A DNA stretch of 64,000 nucleotides from contig ML978271.1 of NCBI GenBank assembly GCA_010015745.1, positions 1 through 64,000 of the forward strand, read 5' to 3'. Shown here piece after piece: positions 1-10,538 of the stretch. The notes under the pieces are model-generated. The model was given only the letters and a program-made list of their open reading frames with translations, made no database searches and had not been told where the DNA came from. The translations under genes were made by a program, and so were the position numbers. The number at the start of each line of letters is the position of its first letter. Positions within the stretch are counted from its first letter, which is position 1. This DNA comes from Setomelanomma holmii. Lineage: Eukaryota; Ascomycota; Dothideomycetes; Pleosporales; Phaeosphaeriaceae.

Positions 1-96
1 ACTATCCTTCCTCAAGAATAGCCACCTCTGCCAATCTGATGGCCTCTCGAGGATGACTGTGGCCTTAGTGATCAAAAGGTCTCTTTCTGTAGCCAT
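1..96 (-). mobile_element. 5' end of a Ty1/copia-like gag frame (cut by window edge)
   Basis: An open frame starts with ATG at 96 and runs to base 1 without a stop (32 codons). It begins MATERDLLITKATVI and contains a DWQRWLFLR stretch. Charged and hydrophobic residues followed by a W-x-x-W pair is typical of the N-terminus of fungal Ty1/copia Gag, which reads roughly L-x-G-x-x-N-W-x-x-W. The frame lies 53 bp downstream (on the minus strand) of a candidate primer-binding site and LTR, which is where gag should start. The rest of the element lies outside the window, so I cannot tell whether it is intact. Assignment to Gag rests on position plus weak motif similarity. Confidence 0.6.
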
Positions 97-148
97 TGTA
101 GCTATCAGGTCTCTCGCAGGGTATAGGTGAACTCAACTTAGTATAAAA

Positions 149-167
149 GGGCTTCCGGGCTCATAAC
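149..167 (-). mobile_element. Primer-binding site (half initiator-Met tRNA type)
   Basis: Read on the minus strand, GTTATGAGCCCGGAA follows directly after an LTR-like end TGTTAACA. GTTATGAGCCC is the exact complement of GGGCTCATAAC, the anticodon arm of eukaryotic initiator methionine tRNA. Drosophila copia and yeast Ty5 prime from this internal half-tRNA. The same 15 bases follow the 5' LTR of the miniature element at 18830, which supports the call. Confidence 0.65.
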
Positions 168-255
168 TGTTAACATGTGAGAGAGGAGGATTGAGGAAGA
201 AGTTGGTTAATTAATAAGTATATCAAAGAGAGCGAATATATATCCTCCTATTACA
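168..255 (-). mobile_element. Putative short 5' LTR of copia-like element
   Basis: On the minus strand the segment starts TGTAATAGGAGG, has a TATA-like run (GATATATATT) a few bases in, and ends CACATGTTAACA directly against the primer-binding site. TG...CA ends and a very short U3 match the 65-bp LTRs of the element at 18765. The inner boundary (168) is well fixed by the primer site. The outer boundary (255) is my choice of the first suitable TG...CA end; target-site duplication cannot be tested because the other end is off-window. Confidence 0.5.
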
Positions 256-390
256 TAATCAGTAATGAAACGCGCTACTCCTGAGTAGGCGTAGATGCTG
301 ACAGCAGTAGGTGCAGCAACTTTTGGCTAGAACTCTGGAATCGACATGATCACTAGTCGTCGAGTACTCGTCTTGTGGCGCCGCTACTAC

Positions 391-391
391 T

Positions 392-431
<40 letters not shown>

Positions 432-432
432 T
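391..432. repeat. (CTTT)n microsatellite
   Basis: About ten and a half copies of CTTT/TTTC lie about 130 bp upstream of the ATG at 561. Pyrimidine-rich tracts are common in fungal promoters and 5' UTRs, so this may lie in the promoter of the next gene. The rest of 256-560 shows no gene. Confidence 0.95.
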
Positions 433-560
433 ACGATTAGGGCTAGATCGCCGTGTTTATCTAGCTGATCCGACAAAGTCCCAAAAACCTGCAGCTAAAG
501 TCGACCGCAGAAGCGACCAACACTCATATTCCCACAATCACGCCTCTACAACATTCGACG

Positions 561-986
561 ATGTCTGTTCCTGCGAAACAGCAGCAACTGCAAGCTCCGA
601 CCAAGCGAGACCATGAAGACAAAGAGACACCGAGGCCACAGGCTCCAGAGCCAGGCTATGTGCGAGTGAGAAAGCTACCGGAAATCAAAGCTTGGGTTGC
701 TGCTGGTGGTCTCGAGGAATTCGCGAACGTTCACGGTCTGAAGCCCGATTTCGTGGATGGCATGAGCGAGGTCGAGTCTTCCGTATGCACCGCTTACAAC
801 GTAAAGCTTCGCAGCATTCCTGGTCTAGCGGCAGAAATGATAAATCCAAGGATTAATAACAGGCGCTTCATGAGCGAAAGCGCCGCCAACATCGCTATGG
901 CAATAGCTGAAGGCTGGTCTGACGTCGAGGAGGAAGCAGACGAACAAGATGAAGCCCTCAAACAAACGAAGATCATCTTGAGTTGA
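561..986 (+). CDS. Hypothetical protein, 141 aa
   Basis: A single uninterrupted frame opens at ATG 561 and ends with TGA at 984-986. I do not recognise the family. The first 30 residues are polar and Pro/Gln/Lys-rich. A compact middle (about residues 33-100) contains VRVRKLPEIKAWVAAGG and a possible helix-rich core. The tail is acidic (DVEEEADEQDE). No signal peptide or membrane segment is visible, so a soluble cytosolic or nuclear protein is likeliest. The start is the first ATG of the frame and follows a CAACATTCGACG leader typical of fungal start contexts. A (CTTT)n tract and retroelement remains lie upstream. Even composition supports it being real, but it could be lineage-specific. Confidence 0.55.
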   Translation: MSVPAKQQQLQAPTKRDHEDKETPRPQAPEPGYVRVRKLPEIKAWVAAGGLEEFANVHGLKPDFVDGMSEVESSVCTAYNVKLRSIPGLAAEMINPRINNRRFMSESAANIAMAIAEGWSDVEEEADEQDEALKQTKIILS

Positions 987-1347
987 AGCGGGAACAGGAT
1001 TTCGTGAGTCGAAAGACTCAGGCCTAAGAGATGCAAGCATGGTGCGTAGGCTAATACTACTTAAGCCATGGGATTCTCTTGATACAGGTCGATACGGCTT
1101 CTTTTCTCCCTCCTGCTTAATGCAGCTATGGAAAAACCCTGCAAAGAGAACCTGCCCGACAACACAAAGTAGTCCCGCAAAGCGTAACAAGACTTTCGAT
1201 GCTTGAGTGCATTGTTGGTGTGTTGATCGACTATTGTCTACAGCTCAATTTTCAGAGGGGCGCGCATTATAGAATGGTCCCGAGTACCACCTTACGTCGC
1301 CTCGTCTTCACTGGCGGCAGTATCACACATTCTATGCCCCTCCATAT
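987..1347. other. Intergenic, nothing recognised
   Basis: Convergent 3' ends of the genes at 561 and 2253 leave 361 bp with no coding signal that I can support. Confidence 0.6.
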
Positions 1348-2253
1348 TCAATGTACTATTTTAGACCACCCTCCGCGTTTCTCTTCTGCTTCCACTGGAA
1401 GCTCAGCCCTACATACATCTCCCACAACCTCGACCGGCGGATCTTTATCTTGCATCTCGAATCGCTCTTTCCCACTCGTCTCCGCAATATTCTGGCCTGA
1501 GACTTCCGGCCTTTCATAGTTCGTGATTGCGCTTGAAGGCGCTGCCCTCGACCTCTTTCGCCGCCGCCAAAGGAAGAACCAGCCCAATCCCAATGCTAGG
1601 ACCGCGCCACCACCCAATCCGGTCCCTAATCCCACGCCAAGTGAAGACCTCGAAAACGATTGCATGGGCGGCGCATTCGATGAACTCGTAGAAGTAGTCG
1701 TACTCGTCGCACTCGCCATCACCGAAGTAAACGTCGCAGTTGAAAGCGTCACAGGCATCAACGTCTTGATCGAAATCGACATTCCCGAATATACTGCGGT
1801 CGTATACACCACTGGCTCCGGAGCTTTGAACACCAGCTCATCAATACTACAGCACGTTGTGTTCGTGCGATTGATGCGATCTGCGGACGGTGCGGGATCG
1901 CCTGTGTTGCAGCACCATTTTTCTTGCTCGGGGCATTTGAAGATGAGGTGGTTGTTGCCGGCTACCGAACGGTCATAACATTAGTCCTGACCGAAGTAAG
2001 ATCAAAGGAGATACGTACTGTTTACTTTATCGCAGTAATTCCCGCTCGAAGGATCCTGAAACGTTACGTCCGTGTTGCCGAAGAACCAGACGAAGTTCGT
2101 GATGTCGTTGACTGCTGGATCGCGGCAGAGACCGTTGGTGAGGCATTGGTCGTCTGGATCGCAACATGCTGTGTGTTTTCCTTGTAGGATTGCAGTGTGA
2201 TCGCATGGGACTGCGTGTCGGGCTTTTGAGCCATTGCGTAGATAGCAAGTCAT
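1348..2253 (-). CDS. Cysteine-rich single-pass membrane protein (fungal, uncharacterised)
   Basis: Two exons, 2253-2019 and 1961-1348, are separated by a 57-nt intron (GTACGT...GGTAG, branch GACTAAT). The product is about 282 aa. The extracellular part carries many paired cysteines (ACCDPDDQCLTNGLC, KCPEQEKWCCN, TTCCS). It is followed by a Ser/Thr-rich linker, a membrane helix (GLGTGLGGGAVLALGLGWFFLW) and a basic cytosolic stop-transfer RRRKRSR tail. This architecture is common in Pezizomycotina surface proteins that resemble wall sensors; no function is established. The 2253 start gives MTCYLRNGS with no signal peptide, although the family normally has one. An upstream exon encoding it probably exists (acceptor-like CCAG lies just 5' of the ATG), but I could not place it. 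Confidence 0.7.
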
Positions 2254-3078
2254 GTTGCTGGATTATGGTCTGGGATGCATGTGTGGTGAAGGTGTGGTGG
2301 GGATGCCCACAGCGCTACATTTTCGAAGAGACCTCATGCATTTCTGGATATTCAAGTCGTCTAGCCGGGAATATTGTATGTAGGACATATGGTAACCGTC
2401 GTGTCTTGTTTTAGTTTGGCGCTCTTGCGGTCGACCAATGAAAAGAGGCTGGCCCCTTGCGGAGGGTGTACTCGCACCGTGTTTGTGCACCAGTAACGTT
2501 CAGCTGGTAAATCAAGGTGCATCGGCCAAGTATCCGATCGAGGTCGCGCAGTACCGGTGAGCCGTTCCTTGGGTGGTCTCTCTTACATCTCGGTTACACC
2601 GAGAAATTGCTACATTGGGGGCCAATTGTTAGGCTCGCATTCCTCGCATAGACGTCTTGGTAGTTCAGAATACCCCTGGCGAGTATCTGGGCTATTAAGT
2701 GCTTATAAATGATGTTATTGTTTTAAATGTCCATGATTTGAGCTTGGAGTGGGGGCAGGATTTTGCATTCATGATGGACCATCTCCGCAAACCTGGAACA
2801 AGCGAAGATGCCCAGGTAGTGGATCGATGTGCATTCACTAGGCTTTGCCGCGAGCCTTTCGAGGCTCAGATCGTTTCTGATTGAGTGCTTACTCAAGCTT
2901 GGAAAGGTAGGTGTCGAGGACAGTGCCAGACGTGAGTCCGGGCCGTTGACGTCATGCCTTCCCCTCCACTATCCGTGTAGGTATTTCGAGCCTTGAATAA
3001 ACCATCCACACTTGATCGCCCAGCACACAAGATCTTGGCAACTCATAGCTTGTGACACTCAACTACATCTCTCCCAAA
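2254..3078. other. Intergenic, divergent promoters
   Basis: 825 bp between a minus-strand and a plus-strand gene. It may contain a missing 5' exon of the cysteine-rich membrane protein. No other gene is supported. Confidence 0.5.
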
Positions 3079-3574
3079 ATGTCAGACCCAGCGCAAATCA
3101 ACCGCTCCCTAGGCACCATCAGGACCGAGCTAGAATTCCTCGCCGCAGCCGGCGTCCTATCTCCACCACAGCTTCAATCCATCCAAGCACAACTACCCGT
3201 ACGTCTCAAAATTCTATTCCAGACGCGGAAGAAAACGAAACTAATTCCAAGCAGCAAGGTAACGGCCAACCCTCACCCTACGTAGACCCACGCTACGTCA
3301 ACGGCGCAAACCAATTCAATCCCGCATGGGTCGCGCAACAAGCTCAGGATCCGAACAATCCTGCTCATCCAGAAAATCCAAAGGTGTGTTCACTATACAA
3401 GTTGCTTGTTTCTTCGTGAAGACATGGTGAAGTCTCGTGGATTTGGTGACTGACTGGCCACAGCATCACGAATGGGCCAAAAATCTTGCGCACAAGTTTG
3501 GAAACGCGGCTGTGTATGGGGCTGGAGCGACGTTTGGGAGTGATTTGATTAATGATGCTATGAGGAAGTTCTAA
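3079..3574 (+). CDS. Small LSB1/PIN3-like protein lacking an SH3 domain
   Basis: Three exons: 3079-3198, 3252-3383 and 3464-3574. Introns are GTACGT...AAG and GTGTGT...CAG; the second acceptor could shift by one codon. The product is about 120 aa. The N-terminus (INRSLGTIRTELEFL, then a Leu/Gln-rich helix ending in QLP) resembles the N-terminal region of yeast Lsb1/Pin3 and related SH3 proteins that bind the actin regulator Las17. The C-terminus (a FGNAAVYGAGATFGSDL stretch) resembles the Gly/Ala-rich end of the fungal homologues. The SH3 domain usually found between them is absent; only a Pro/Asn/Gln-rich linker remains. Function is therefore uncertain: possibly a regulator that competes with the full-length paralogue. 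Recognition is from memory. Confidence 0.7.
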
Positions 3575-3713
3575 TTCGATTAAGGGGGGACGGGAAATGC
3601 TGGGCAGAAGTAGTCTTGAAAGTGAGAAATTCAGTTGTCTATATATATAACTCCTACGCCAGAACTGCTAAAACAAACTGTCAAATTGGGAATCACTAAA
3701 ACAATTACAGCAA

Positions 3714-4916
3714 TCAACGAGCACCCTGCTCATGATGCGCCCTCATCCTATCCGCAAAATGCTTCGAGCCATCTGCGCTGAAGTGCCCAACCTTTCCCTT
3801 CTCCGTCCTCGCCATATACTTTTTCGCTCTGGGGAACATTTCCCGCTCATATGCCACCACACCCTCATCAAGCCCCTTCCTCCCCTGCGCCACAGCAACA
3901 ATCTCCCGACCTAGTACCAGCGCATCCGTCATGCCTACATTAACACCCACGCCTGCGAACGGCGTCATGACGTGCGCTGCGTCGCCTACAAGCGTGATAC
4001 CGGAGCGATCCGGCCACGAGAATCCGACTGGGAGTTCGTACAGTGAGCGCGGTGTGAGTGTATCTTTACACTCAAGAACCACGCGCTTTAAATCCTCCCC
4101 AATCTCAGAGAAGTACTTGTCGACAAACTGCTTGCGCGCCGTGTCTTGTTGCGTCCAGTCGATACCACACGTATCGAGAAAATTCTCGGGGACTCTAAGT
4201 GCGGCATACGTGCGTAGACTGCCGTCGCCTTGTCGTTGTGCTATCACGGCTTTGCCTTCGCCGAACGCGAACATGGAGCCGATGCCGACATAGTTGAGAA
4301 GCCACGGGTTCGCGCTGATGTCGGTGCAGTTTACTTCGAGCATGGAGATGCCTGAGTATTGTGGTTTGGTGTCGCTGAGGAGGGTACGGACTTTGGACCA
4401 AGCGCCGTCGCTGCCGATGATGAGATCAAAATCGTTGTCTTGAGTGCCGTCTACGAAGTTGAGATTATACTTTGTGTTCTGGCTGGATGATGGCGTGATG
4501 TGATCTAGTTTCTTGCCGAAGACTATGTGCTCGCTTTTGAGGTTGTCGAATAGGATCTTCATCAACAGCCTGCGATCGATTTCTGGACGTCCAGCGAATT
4601 GTTCTTCCATGCTCTTTTCTTCTTTCTTCAGTAAGTTCTCGTCCCAGAGCACTTCTCCATCGATGTTCACAACCTTGTCACAATCCGACTCGGGTCGCGA
4701 GTTTTGCACAAAAGCGTCCCACAGTCCAGCTTCCTTGAGCGCGAGTTGGCCCGATTCTGGGTGCAAGTCGAGCGAGCCGCCAGATGTTCGAAATCGATCT
4801 GCAGCCTCGAAGATGCTGAACGGGATGTTGTTGTTTTGGAGAATATTGGCAAGTGTCAGAGACACAGGGCCGGCGCCTACAATGGCGATTTTGAGTTGGG
4901 CAGAATTCGTAGACAT
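3714..4916 (-). CDS. FAD-dependent monooxygenase (TetX / salicylate-hydroxylase-like)
   Basis: An intronless 400-aa protein. The N-terminal Rossmann fold carries the FAD motif VGAGPVSLTLA near residue 13 (GxGxxx with Ser where Gly is usual at one position), then E38 for ribose binding. The family DG-type motif appears as LIIGSDGAWSKVR around residue 165. The second FAD motif is GDAAHVMTPFAGVGVNVGM around residue 312. Together these define the class A flavoprotein hydroxylase family, which uses NAD(P)H and oxygen to hydroxylate aromatic or polyketide substrates. No signal peptide is present. The neighbours are not biosynthetic genes, so a stand-alone detoxification or catabolic role is more likely than cluster membership. 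The substrate cannot be read from sequence. Confidence 0.88.
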   Translation of the reverse strand: MSTNSAQLKIAIVGAGPVSLTLANILQNNNIPFSIFEAADRFRTSGGSLDLHPESGQLALKEAGLWDAFVQNSRPESDCDKVVNIDGEVLWDENLLKKEEKSMEEQFAGRPEIDRRLLMKILFDNLKSEHIVFGKKLDHITPSSSQNTKYNLNFVDGTQDNDFDLIIGSDGAWSKVRTLLSDTKPQYSGISMLEVNCTDISANPWLLNYVGIGSMFAFGEGKAVIAQRQGDGSLRTYAALRVPENFLDTCGIDWTQQDTARKQFVDKYFSEIGEDLKRVVLECKDTLTPRSLYELPVGFSWPDRSGITLVGDAAHVMTPFAGVGVNVGMTDALVLGREIVAVAQGRKGLDEGVVAYEREMFPRAKKYMARTEKGKVGHFSADGSKHFADRMRAHHEQGAR

Positions 4917-5933
4917 GTTGACTGATTAGGTCGATGTGATGTACTTCTGATGTGGTGTGAGTCGGAGAGACGTAGTTTAATTGTGGTAGAATAGTCGGAG
5001 TATGAGTGTCGTATGATTGTAGTTTGTAGGCTTGAAATTCGAAGGTTGTTAAGCTGTATGTCGAAGTTTGTAATGAAATCTCCTGCGGAAAGACCACCGA
5101 TATATATACATGTTCTGCAAGAGTGCCTACACCGTCTATGAAGTTGTTCGGACGCGTCGAAGGAGCGTTCGGGTCCTCGTTCTGGTGAGACCTAAGCCTT
5201 CGGCCCCGAAACGCGCGAGCAACCGCGACGCCATGGACCCTTGGGCCCACCTCAAGTACGGCCCGCGACTTGATAATCTTTGTGGCTGCATAGCGACTCT
5301 GGCAGTGACTCGAGCTTACTGCGCGTCTAATCCGTCAGTCGTGCAACTTTTTTCTCTCTATTTGGTAGGAAGTGTTGGAATGTGGGATCATTGCCAAACT
5401 GCTGCGTGCATCGCGGGCGCTAGTGCTGACGGCTAGTGATTAAGGTTGCAGATCTAGCACGCCTTGAGTGTGTTAAGCTGTTAGCTAAGCCTCTTTACGT
5501 GCATATGGCCTTGCTCCTCCGAACTTGTTATGGAGATGCAAAAGCGCTACACTCGATTCAATGGAGTTACTGACTTATTGCATTGCAAAAATACATAATC
5601 GCGTTGGATCTATGGCACACGACTATGCGAAAACCGACCACCCTTTACATGAGACCAGCGTACTTCCTGACCAGCCTAAACGCCCAGGTTGACCTTGCGC
5701 TACCCTCCGTGTAGATGCCATGTGTGAAGCACGAACGCCTGACTCTGTCCTGTCTGGTGCAACAACACCAAAGGCACAAATTCTGAACATAGCCCATGCC
5801 TCCTTACACTCTGTTTGAGTATTGTCCTCGGCGCCATTCTTGAGGGCCACTCTCTTCAAGCGCTGAAACCCCGAGCACTCCTTGACTTCAGGTACTCCGT
5901 GTACGTCGCTTGCGCAACGTCCTCGTCGCGCTC
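4917..5933. other. Intergenic, nothing recognised
   Basis: About 1 kb holding the promoter of the monooxygenase and the 3' flank of RSC4. Open frames here show no family features. Confidence 0.6.
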
Positions 5934-8629
5934 CTAGTACGACGCCTGCCGCACCAAATGTAGGAAAATGGTGCATTTCTCCACCTCGATCTGCTCTTTG
6001 CCGTTACTGGTCTCCGGTGCGCCTTTGCGATCTTTCTCGGCGACAATCTCCACCTCGATGCGATTGACACCACCGACCAACTTCGCTTCGAAGACGGGCT
6101 CACCCTTCTTTTTGCCGCCCTCGTAGCCAGGCCCAGGACTGCTTCCGTTGATGCCAGCAGTCACGGGAACACGGTTTACCTCGAAGGTCTTGTTGCCGTT
6201 GACGGATACAAACAGCCGATATAGGCGATTCGTCAGCGCTATCGGGACCTTTGGCGCGATCTGGAGGTAGGAGTGGGTGGGGTCAACGATGATGGTGGCG
6301 CTGTGTTCAGTCTTCTGCTTGTTGGCGAAGACATCGACAAACCATGGCTTGGGCAGATTGAGCGCGGGATGTGTGTTTAATGTGATCTTGGGAATGAGAG
6401 CTTCATCAATACCTAGAAGGTCAGTCAGCGGGCATGATCACGTCTTGTCCAATGTACTTACTCTTCAAAGGCTCCTTTCGGAAGATATCAAGTCGAAGGG
6501 CTGATGGAGGAATTGGATAGCTCGGCGGCGGATGATAACCATTTGTCTGGGCCGATTGTTGACCAAGAGGACCGTTCGGATATGGACTGCCACTTGTTGG
6601 TCGAGGTGGCGCCATGACTGCGTGCGGCGTCTGAGCAGGCACGCTGAGCCGTTGGCCGTCTGATGCCGTGCTTGCGGGTCGTATTGCACTCAAAGCTGGA
6701 GACTGCACATCTTGCTTCACGCCATTGATAGCTGGCGGTGACCCTGCAGTCTTCGTATGAGCACCAGGAAGTGGCGTAATGGCGGCAGTAGCTCCCTTGG
6801 GTCCACTGAACGGATTTGGAGCAGCTGGGGTCCCGCTCTGCCCTTGTGATGATGTGCGTGGAGTTTTTGAGGTATGCATGCTACTCTGTACATGCCGTTG
6901 TTGCCGTAGCAATGCCTCGTTGTCTACGATGACGCCAGGCGTTGTCGAGCTGCGCGCACCAGGAGTGTTGGAATCTGAGCCAGGGCTCTGTCTGAGCTTG
7001 AGCTTCAGTTGCTGCTTAGGAGCTGGGGCAGCACCAGACATATTCAGTTTGAGTTTCGGCTGCGGCGGTTCGTCGACCTTCGCCTTGGCCTCTGCAAGCC
7101 GCTTATTGAAGAAATCCTGTGGTTGTCAGCATGTATTTTCAGGACCAAATTTGCTCACACACCTCGAGCTCCATGGAGACGTTGTAGATGTCGCTACCAT
7201 CCTCGTTGTAGTCGCGCGCATTCAGCCATATCAGACTCATGTGATCCGCGAGCGCGTCCCAGCTCTTGTACAAAGTGTGACCAGTCGGCTGCTCGCGTCC
7301 GACAACGCCCATGACCTTCTTCTTTACCGCTGTCAACGACATAGGTTCTTTGATCAGCTGGTAGTAATCCTTCAGACTTCGAGACGGCAAGTTGACGAAG
7401 GGTAAGAAGATTTGAAGTCCGCTCCTGGAAATGCGTTAGTGGTGGCTGCACCTTCAGACCCTTGAATGCTTACTCTGGCTCTACATAGCCAATGAGCTCG
7501 TTCACAATCTGCTCTTGCGCTTGTTGAAACGTCTTGCCGTCGAAATCTGGGTTGTCCTCGACCTCGGGTGCGACAGACGCTGACTGTCTGAGCTTTGATG
7601 GCGCCGGTGTGCTCTGTGCTGCAGCGGCAGCTCGTCGAGGACGCTCAGCGAAGGTGTCTGGGGTTGAGGGTGAGTGCACAGTTCGAGGGGTCGATGCAAT
7701 GCGGGGAATAGGTTTCCCTGGAATGTGATTCTCCTCGCCAGGGACTGGTGTAGCTATCGCTTGGTAGTTCCCGTCCCTATACGCAGGATTGTGCTTCGTC
7801 ATCCAGTTCGAGGCTGTCTTCCGCAGGCGCTCGGCGTCTTGGTAGACGATCGAATTCTTGTCATTGAAGGCCTTTGCGTTGTTGACCATGCGCTTGCAGT
7901 CGCTTTCTACCTGTGCGAGGCTCGTGTACTCGCCGCCCTCGAGCTTGTCTTCGATGGTGTCGATTGCGATAGGGAGCTTGATAAGCTCATAGTACTCTGG
8001 GAGTTCGCTCTGTATAGAAGTGTCAACGGGCACTGGCGCAAAGAGCTGTGGGAGGCGTACCTTGCTTGGAAGCGCGAGGAAGTGGGTTGCTATGGGACGT
8101 CCGCTGCATGCTGTCAGTGAATGCTATTGAAAGTGACCGTGAGGAAAGCACGAGTGTTGCTCTGGTGGGGGCTAGTATCAATGGCAGAGCACGTACGTCT
8201 TGTCCTTTGCCTGCTTCAAGCTCTCTAGGAACTGCAGTCCCTTGGTTGTTGTCGACTCTGCCGTTTCCGCATTCGCACTGGGTGAGGCCTGCACGCACGC
8301 GGTCCATTGTCAGCAGGCTCATCCAATATATTCAGAGGCACTGTTCCCTCGTTCACTGCGTACATCATCGGCGGCGCTGGTGTTGTTGCGGCGCATGGAG
8401 GGGCCCGGCGGAGGTGAGAAGGGCTACTTGTCGAACCCAGTCGTCGCGCGCCCATCCACGACCCTCCCGCATCGCAACCATCGCGGCTCGCGACTCCCTG
8501 AGCCACCACCGACGATGCACTCTACACCACAGGGACTGCACGTACCGGCACTTTCTGGCGCTTCGCTGGGCGACCATCGCTATCACCCACCGCAGCGCTG
8601 GCGGCTTTGCGCTTCGCGGCGCTTTCCAT
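5934..8629 (-). CDS. RSC4: RSC chromatin-remodelling complex subunit Rsc4 (tandem bromodomains)
   Basis: Eight exons give 736 aa: 8629-8546, 8423-8364, 8288-8197, 8103-8061, 8009-7474, 7424-7163, 7116-6462 and 6412-5934. All junctions keep frame. The N-terminus has a basic nuclear-type stretch (PAKRQKVP). Bromodomain 1 (about residues 45-160) contains LPEYYELIKLPIAIDTI and NAKAFNDKNSIVYQDA. Bromodomain 2 (about 273-360) contains LKDYYQLIKEPMSL and WLNARDYNEDGSDIYN. A long Pro/Ser/Thr/Gln-rich linker follows, then a conserved C-terminal beta-rich domain ending HLVRQASY. Each bromodomain keeps the acetyl-lysine-contacting Asn. In yeast, Rsc4 anchors the remodeller to acetylated H3 (Lys14) through such a tandem module. 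Eight exons is many for this neighbourhood; exons 2-4 are only 43-92 nt. Confidence 0.88.
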
Positions 8630-9048
8630 TTCGACGAGTTTCGCGGTCGCGTAGTCTATCCAAGTCAGTCCCAAGGGTCGGTGAAGCAAATAAACGATCG
8701 TGTGCGGGTGCAGTGAGTTGCGCGTAGCTGCTCAGGCGCGTCCACGGTTCGACATCCCCAGAATGCTTCGAATCGGCCCGTGCGCCTGAGGTTGGTCTTG
8801 GCGAGCTCCACCCCGTCGAGTCCTGCAATCACTCCTGCCTGTACTATAATAATTTAGGAATTAAGAAGACGCGGTATTGCAAGAATAGATGTCATTGCTG
8901 GCTTCTAGGTAAAGTCGTTGGAAATCTCCCCGATTGCTGCTAACGTGGGTATTCAACCACACCCCCTAGGACCACCGCTAAGTGCCGCAGCAAACCCAAA
9001 TATGTTTGTAAAACAAGAACGAGCATGCTAAGAGAATCTGTCTCATCA
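8630..9048. other. Intergenic, promoter of RSC4
   Basis: 419 bp upstream of RSC4 and downstream of the CaM kinase; nothing else seen. Confidence 0.6.
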
Positions 9049-10538
9049 TCAAGCTTTCTTTACCGATCCTTCAGTCGCCTTCTTTTCGAACTCCGCGCGA
9101 GCTTCAGCTTCCTTCATCTCTCGTACTTTCGCGAGCACCACTTCTCGGAAGATGGCACCCTTCGCGATTCTGCTCAGGCGTCCAGGTCCCTTTCCGGTTC
9201 CAGATGGAGATTCTTTTGTGGTGAGAGCCTTGTCGGACGAGTGCGCAGCTATCGCCTCGCCTGCGGCCTCACGGGCATTGGCGGGCATGTCAGCCTCTCC
9301 TGGCACCTCTTCCTCCTCATCTTCCTGCATCTTGAGCACTTCAATGCGATTTGCCAGCTTGACGAGCTCGATGCCGCGCTTGAGACGCGCCTTCGCGACG
9401 TACGCGCGAATCTCGGGCAGCAAGTTGTGGTCGCTAGCCGTCTTGCCGCTGAGCCATACGTGTTTGAGGGCATCCTGGGCCTGTCAGCTTCAAGATTCTC
9501 AATGTTGGGACATACATACTCCACTGCTCGGTCGCTTGTTCGGGTCAGGCTGAAGCAGGAGCGTGATGAACTCCTTGGCTTCCTTGCTGACCTCCTTCCA
9601 GTAGCGCTCGTGGAAGATGACGCGGCCGTTCTTGCACTCCTCGATGAGATCTGCAAGGTTCTCTGATCGGAACGGAGAGTAACCACAAAGTAGTGTGTAG
9701 GTTATGACTCCCATGGACCACATGTCCACGGGCTTTCCGTGGCCCTTCTTCAGCATGACCTCAGGGGCAGCATAGCCGAATGAGCCAGCCATTGTAGTCA
9801 AAACTTCGGTTTTGGAGTCCAGCATCTTGGCGATGCCAAAGTCGGCGAGTACGAGGGACGAGTGCGGATCTTTCGTGAGGTAAAGAAGGTTCTCGGGCTT
9901 GAGATCTGTTCATGTATAAGCACAGAAACCCTCACATCTAGGGGCCAGTCTCACCTCTGTGGACGACGTTGTTCTGGTGGAGATAGTCGACCGCATCGAG
10001 CACCTGTCGAATGGTCTCGGCGGCGTCCTTCTCAGTGAACTTTCCCTTCTCGCAGATGCGATCGAACAGCTCTCCACCGGTTGCCAATTGTGTCACAATG
10101 TAGTACTTGTCCTGGCGGCTGTTAGTCTTTGGAAGTCGCGACTTCTGACCAGAATCCACGTACCCTCGACTCAAACCAGTCGTGGAACTTGACAATGTGT
10201 GGGTGCTTCATGCGCTGCAACATCTCCAGCTCGTCGTAAACCATCTGCTCGTTCCCGCGAACATTCTTCTTCAGGATGATCTTGACGGCGACCTTGCCCT
10301 CGGGGCAGTCAGCCTCTCGGACGATTCCATAAGTGCCAGCACCCAGTGTCTTTCCGAAGCGGTATCGTGTCCTGCGATAGGAGTCTCAGTACGTGCATTG
10401 TCTAAGCGGGGCACGGGTGAACGAACTTGCGGTCATAGCTGTCGGGCTGGCCGTGCAGCTTGTTGAGCATATTTGTCACTGCGACAACGTTAGTATACAG
10501 TTCGCACAGCCAAACGTATGAAAATGAGTACAACTCAT
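9049..10538 (-). CDS. CMK1: Calcium/calmodulin-dependent protein kinase
   Basis: Six exons give 413 aa: 10538-10532 (7 nt), 10478-10427, 10371-10164, 10111-9955, 9905-9520 and 9480-9049. The start MSLTNMLNKLHGQ follows from the 7-nt exon joined over a GTACTC...TACTAAC...GCAG intron; it matches the start recalled for fungal CmkA proteins. The kinase domain shows the Gly loop (GAGTYGIV), the VAVKIILKK lysine, catalytic D142 in HRDLKPEN, DFG at 163-165, an activation loop with TTMAGSFGYAAPE and the GxWSMGV region. A C-terminal helical stretch (RAYVAKARLKRGIELVKLANRIEVLKM) is the autoinhibitory/calmodulin-binding segment, followed by an acidic tail. It should phosphorylate Ser/Thr targets on calcium signals. 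Length is usual for the family. Confidence 0.93.

Noticed and set aside
3714..4916. Secondary-metabolite cluster around the FAD monooxygenase
   Set aside because: No polyketide or peptide synthase, transporter or cluster regulator lies nearby; neighbours are housekeeping genes.
6779..8716. Plus-strand frames opposite RSC4
   Set aside because: RSC4 exons on the minus strand splice cleanly and encode both bromodomains; the opposite frames have no features.
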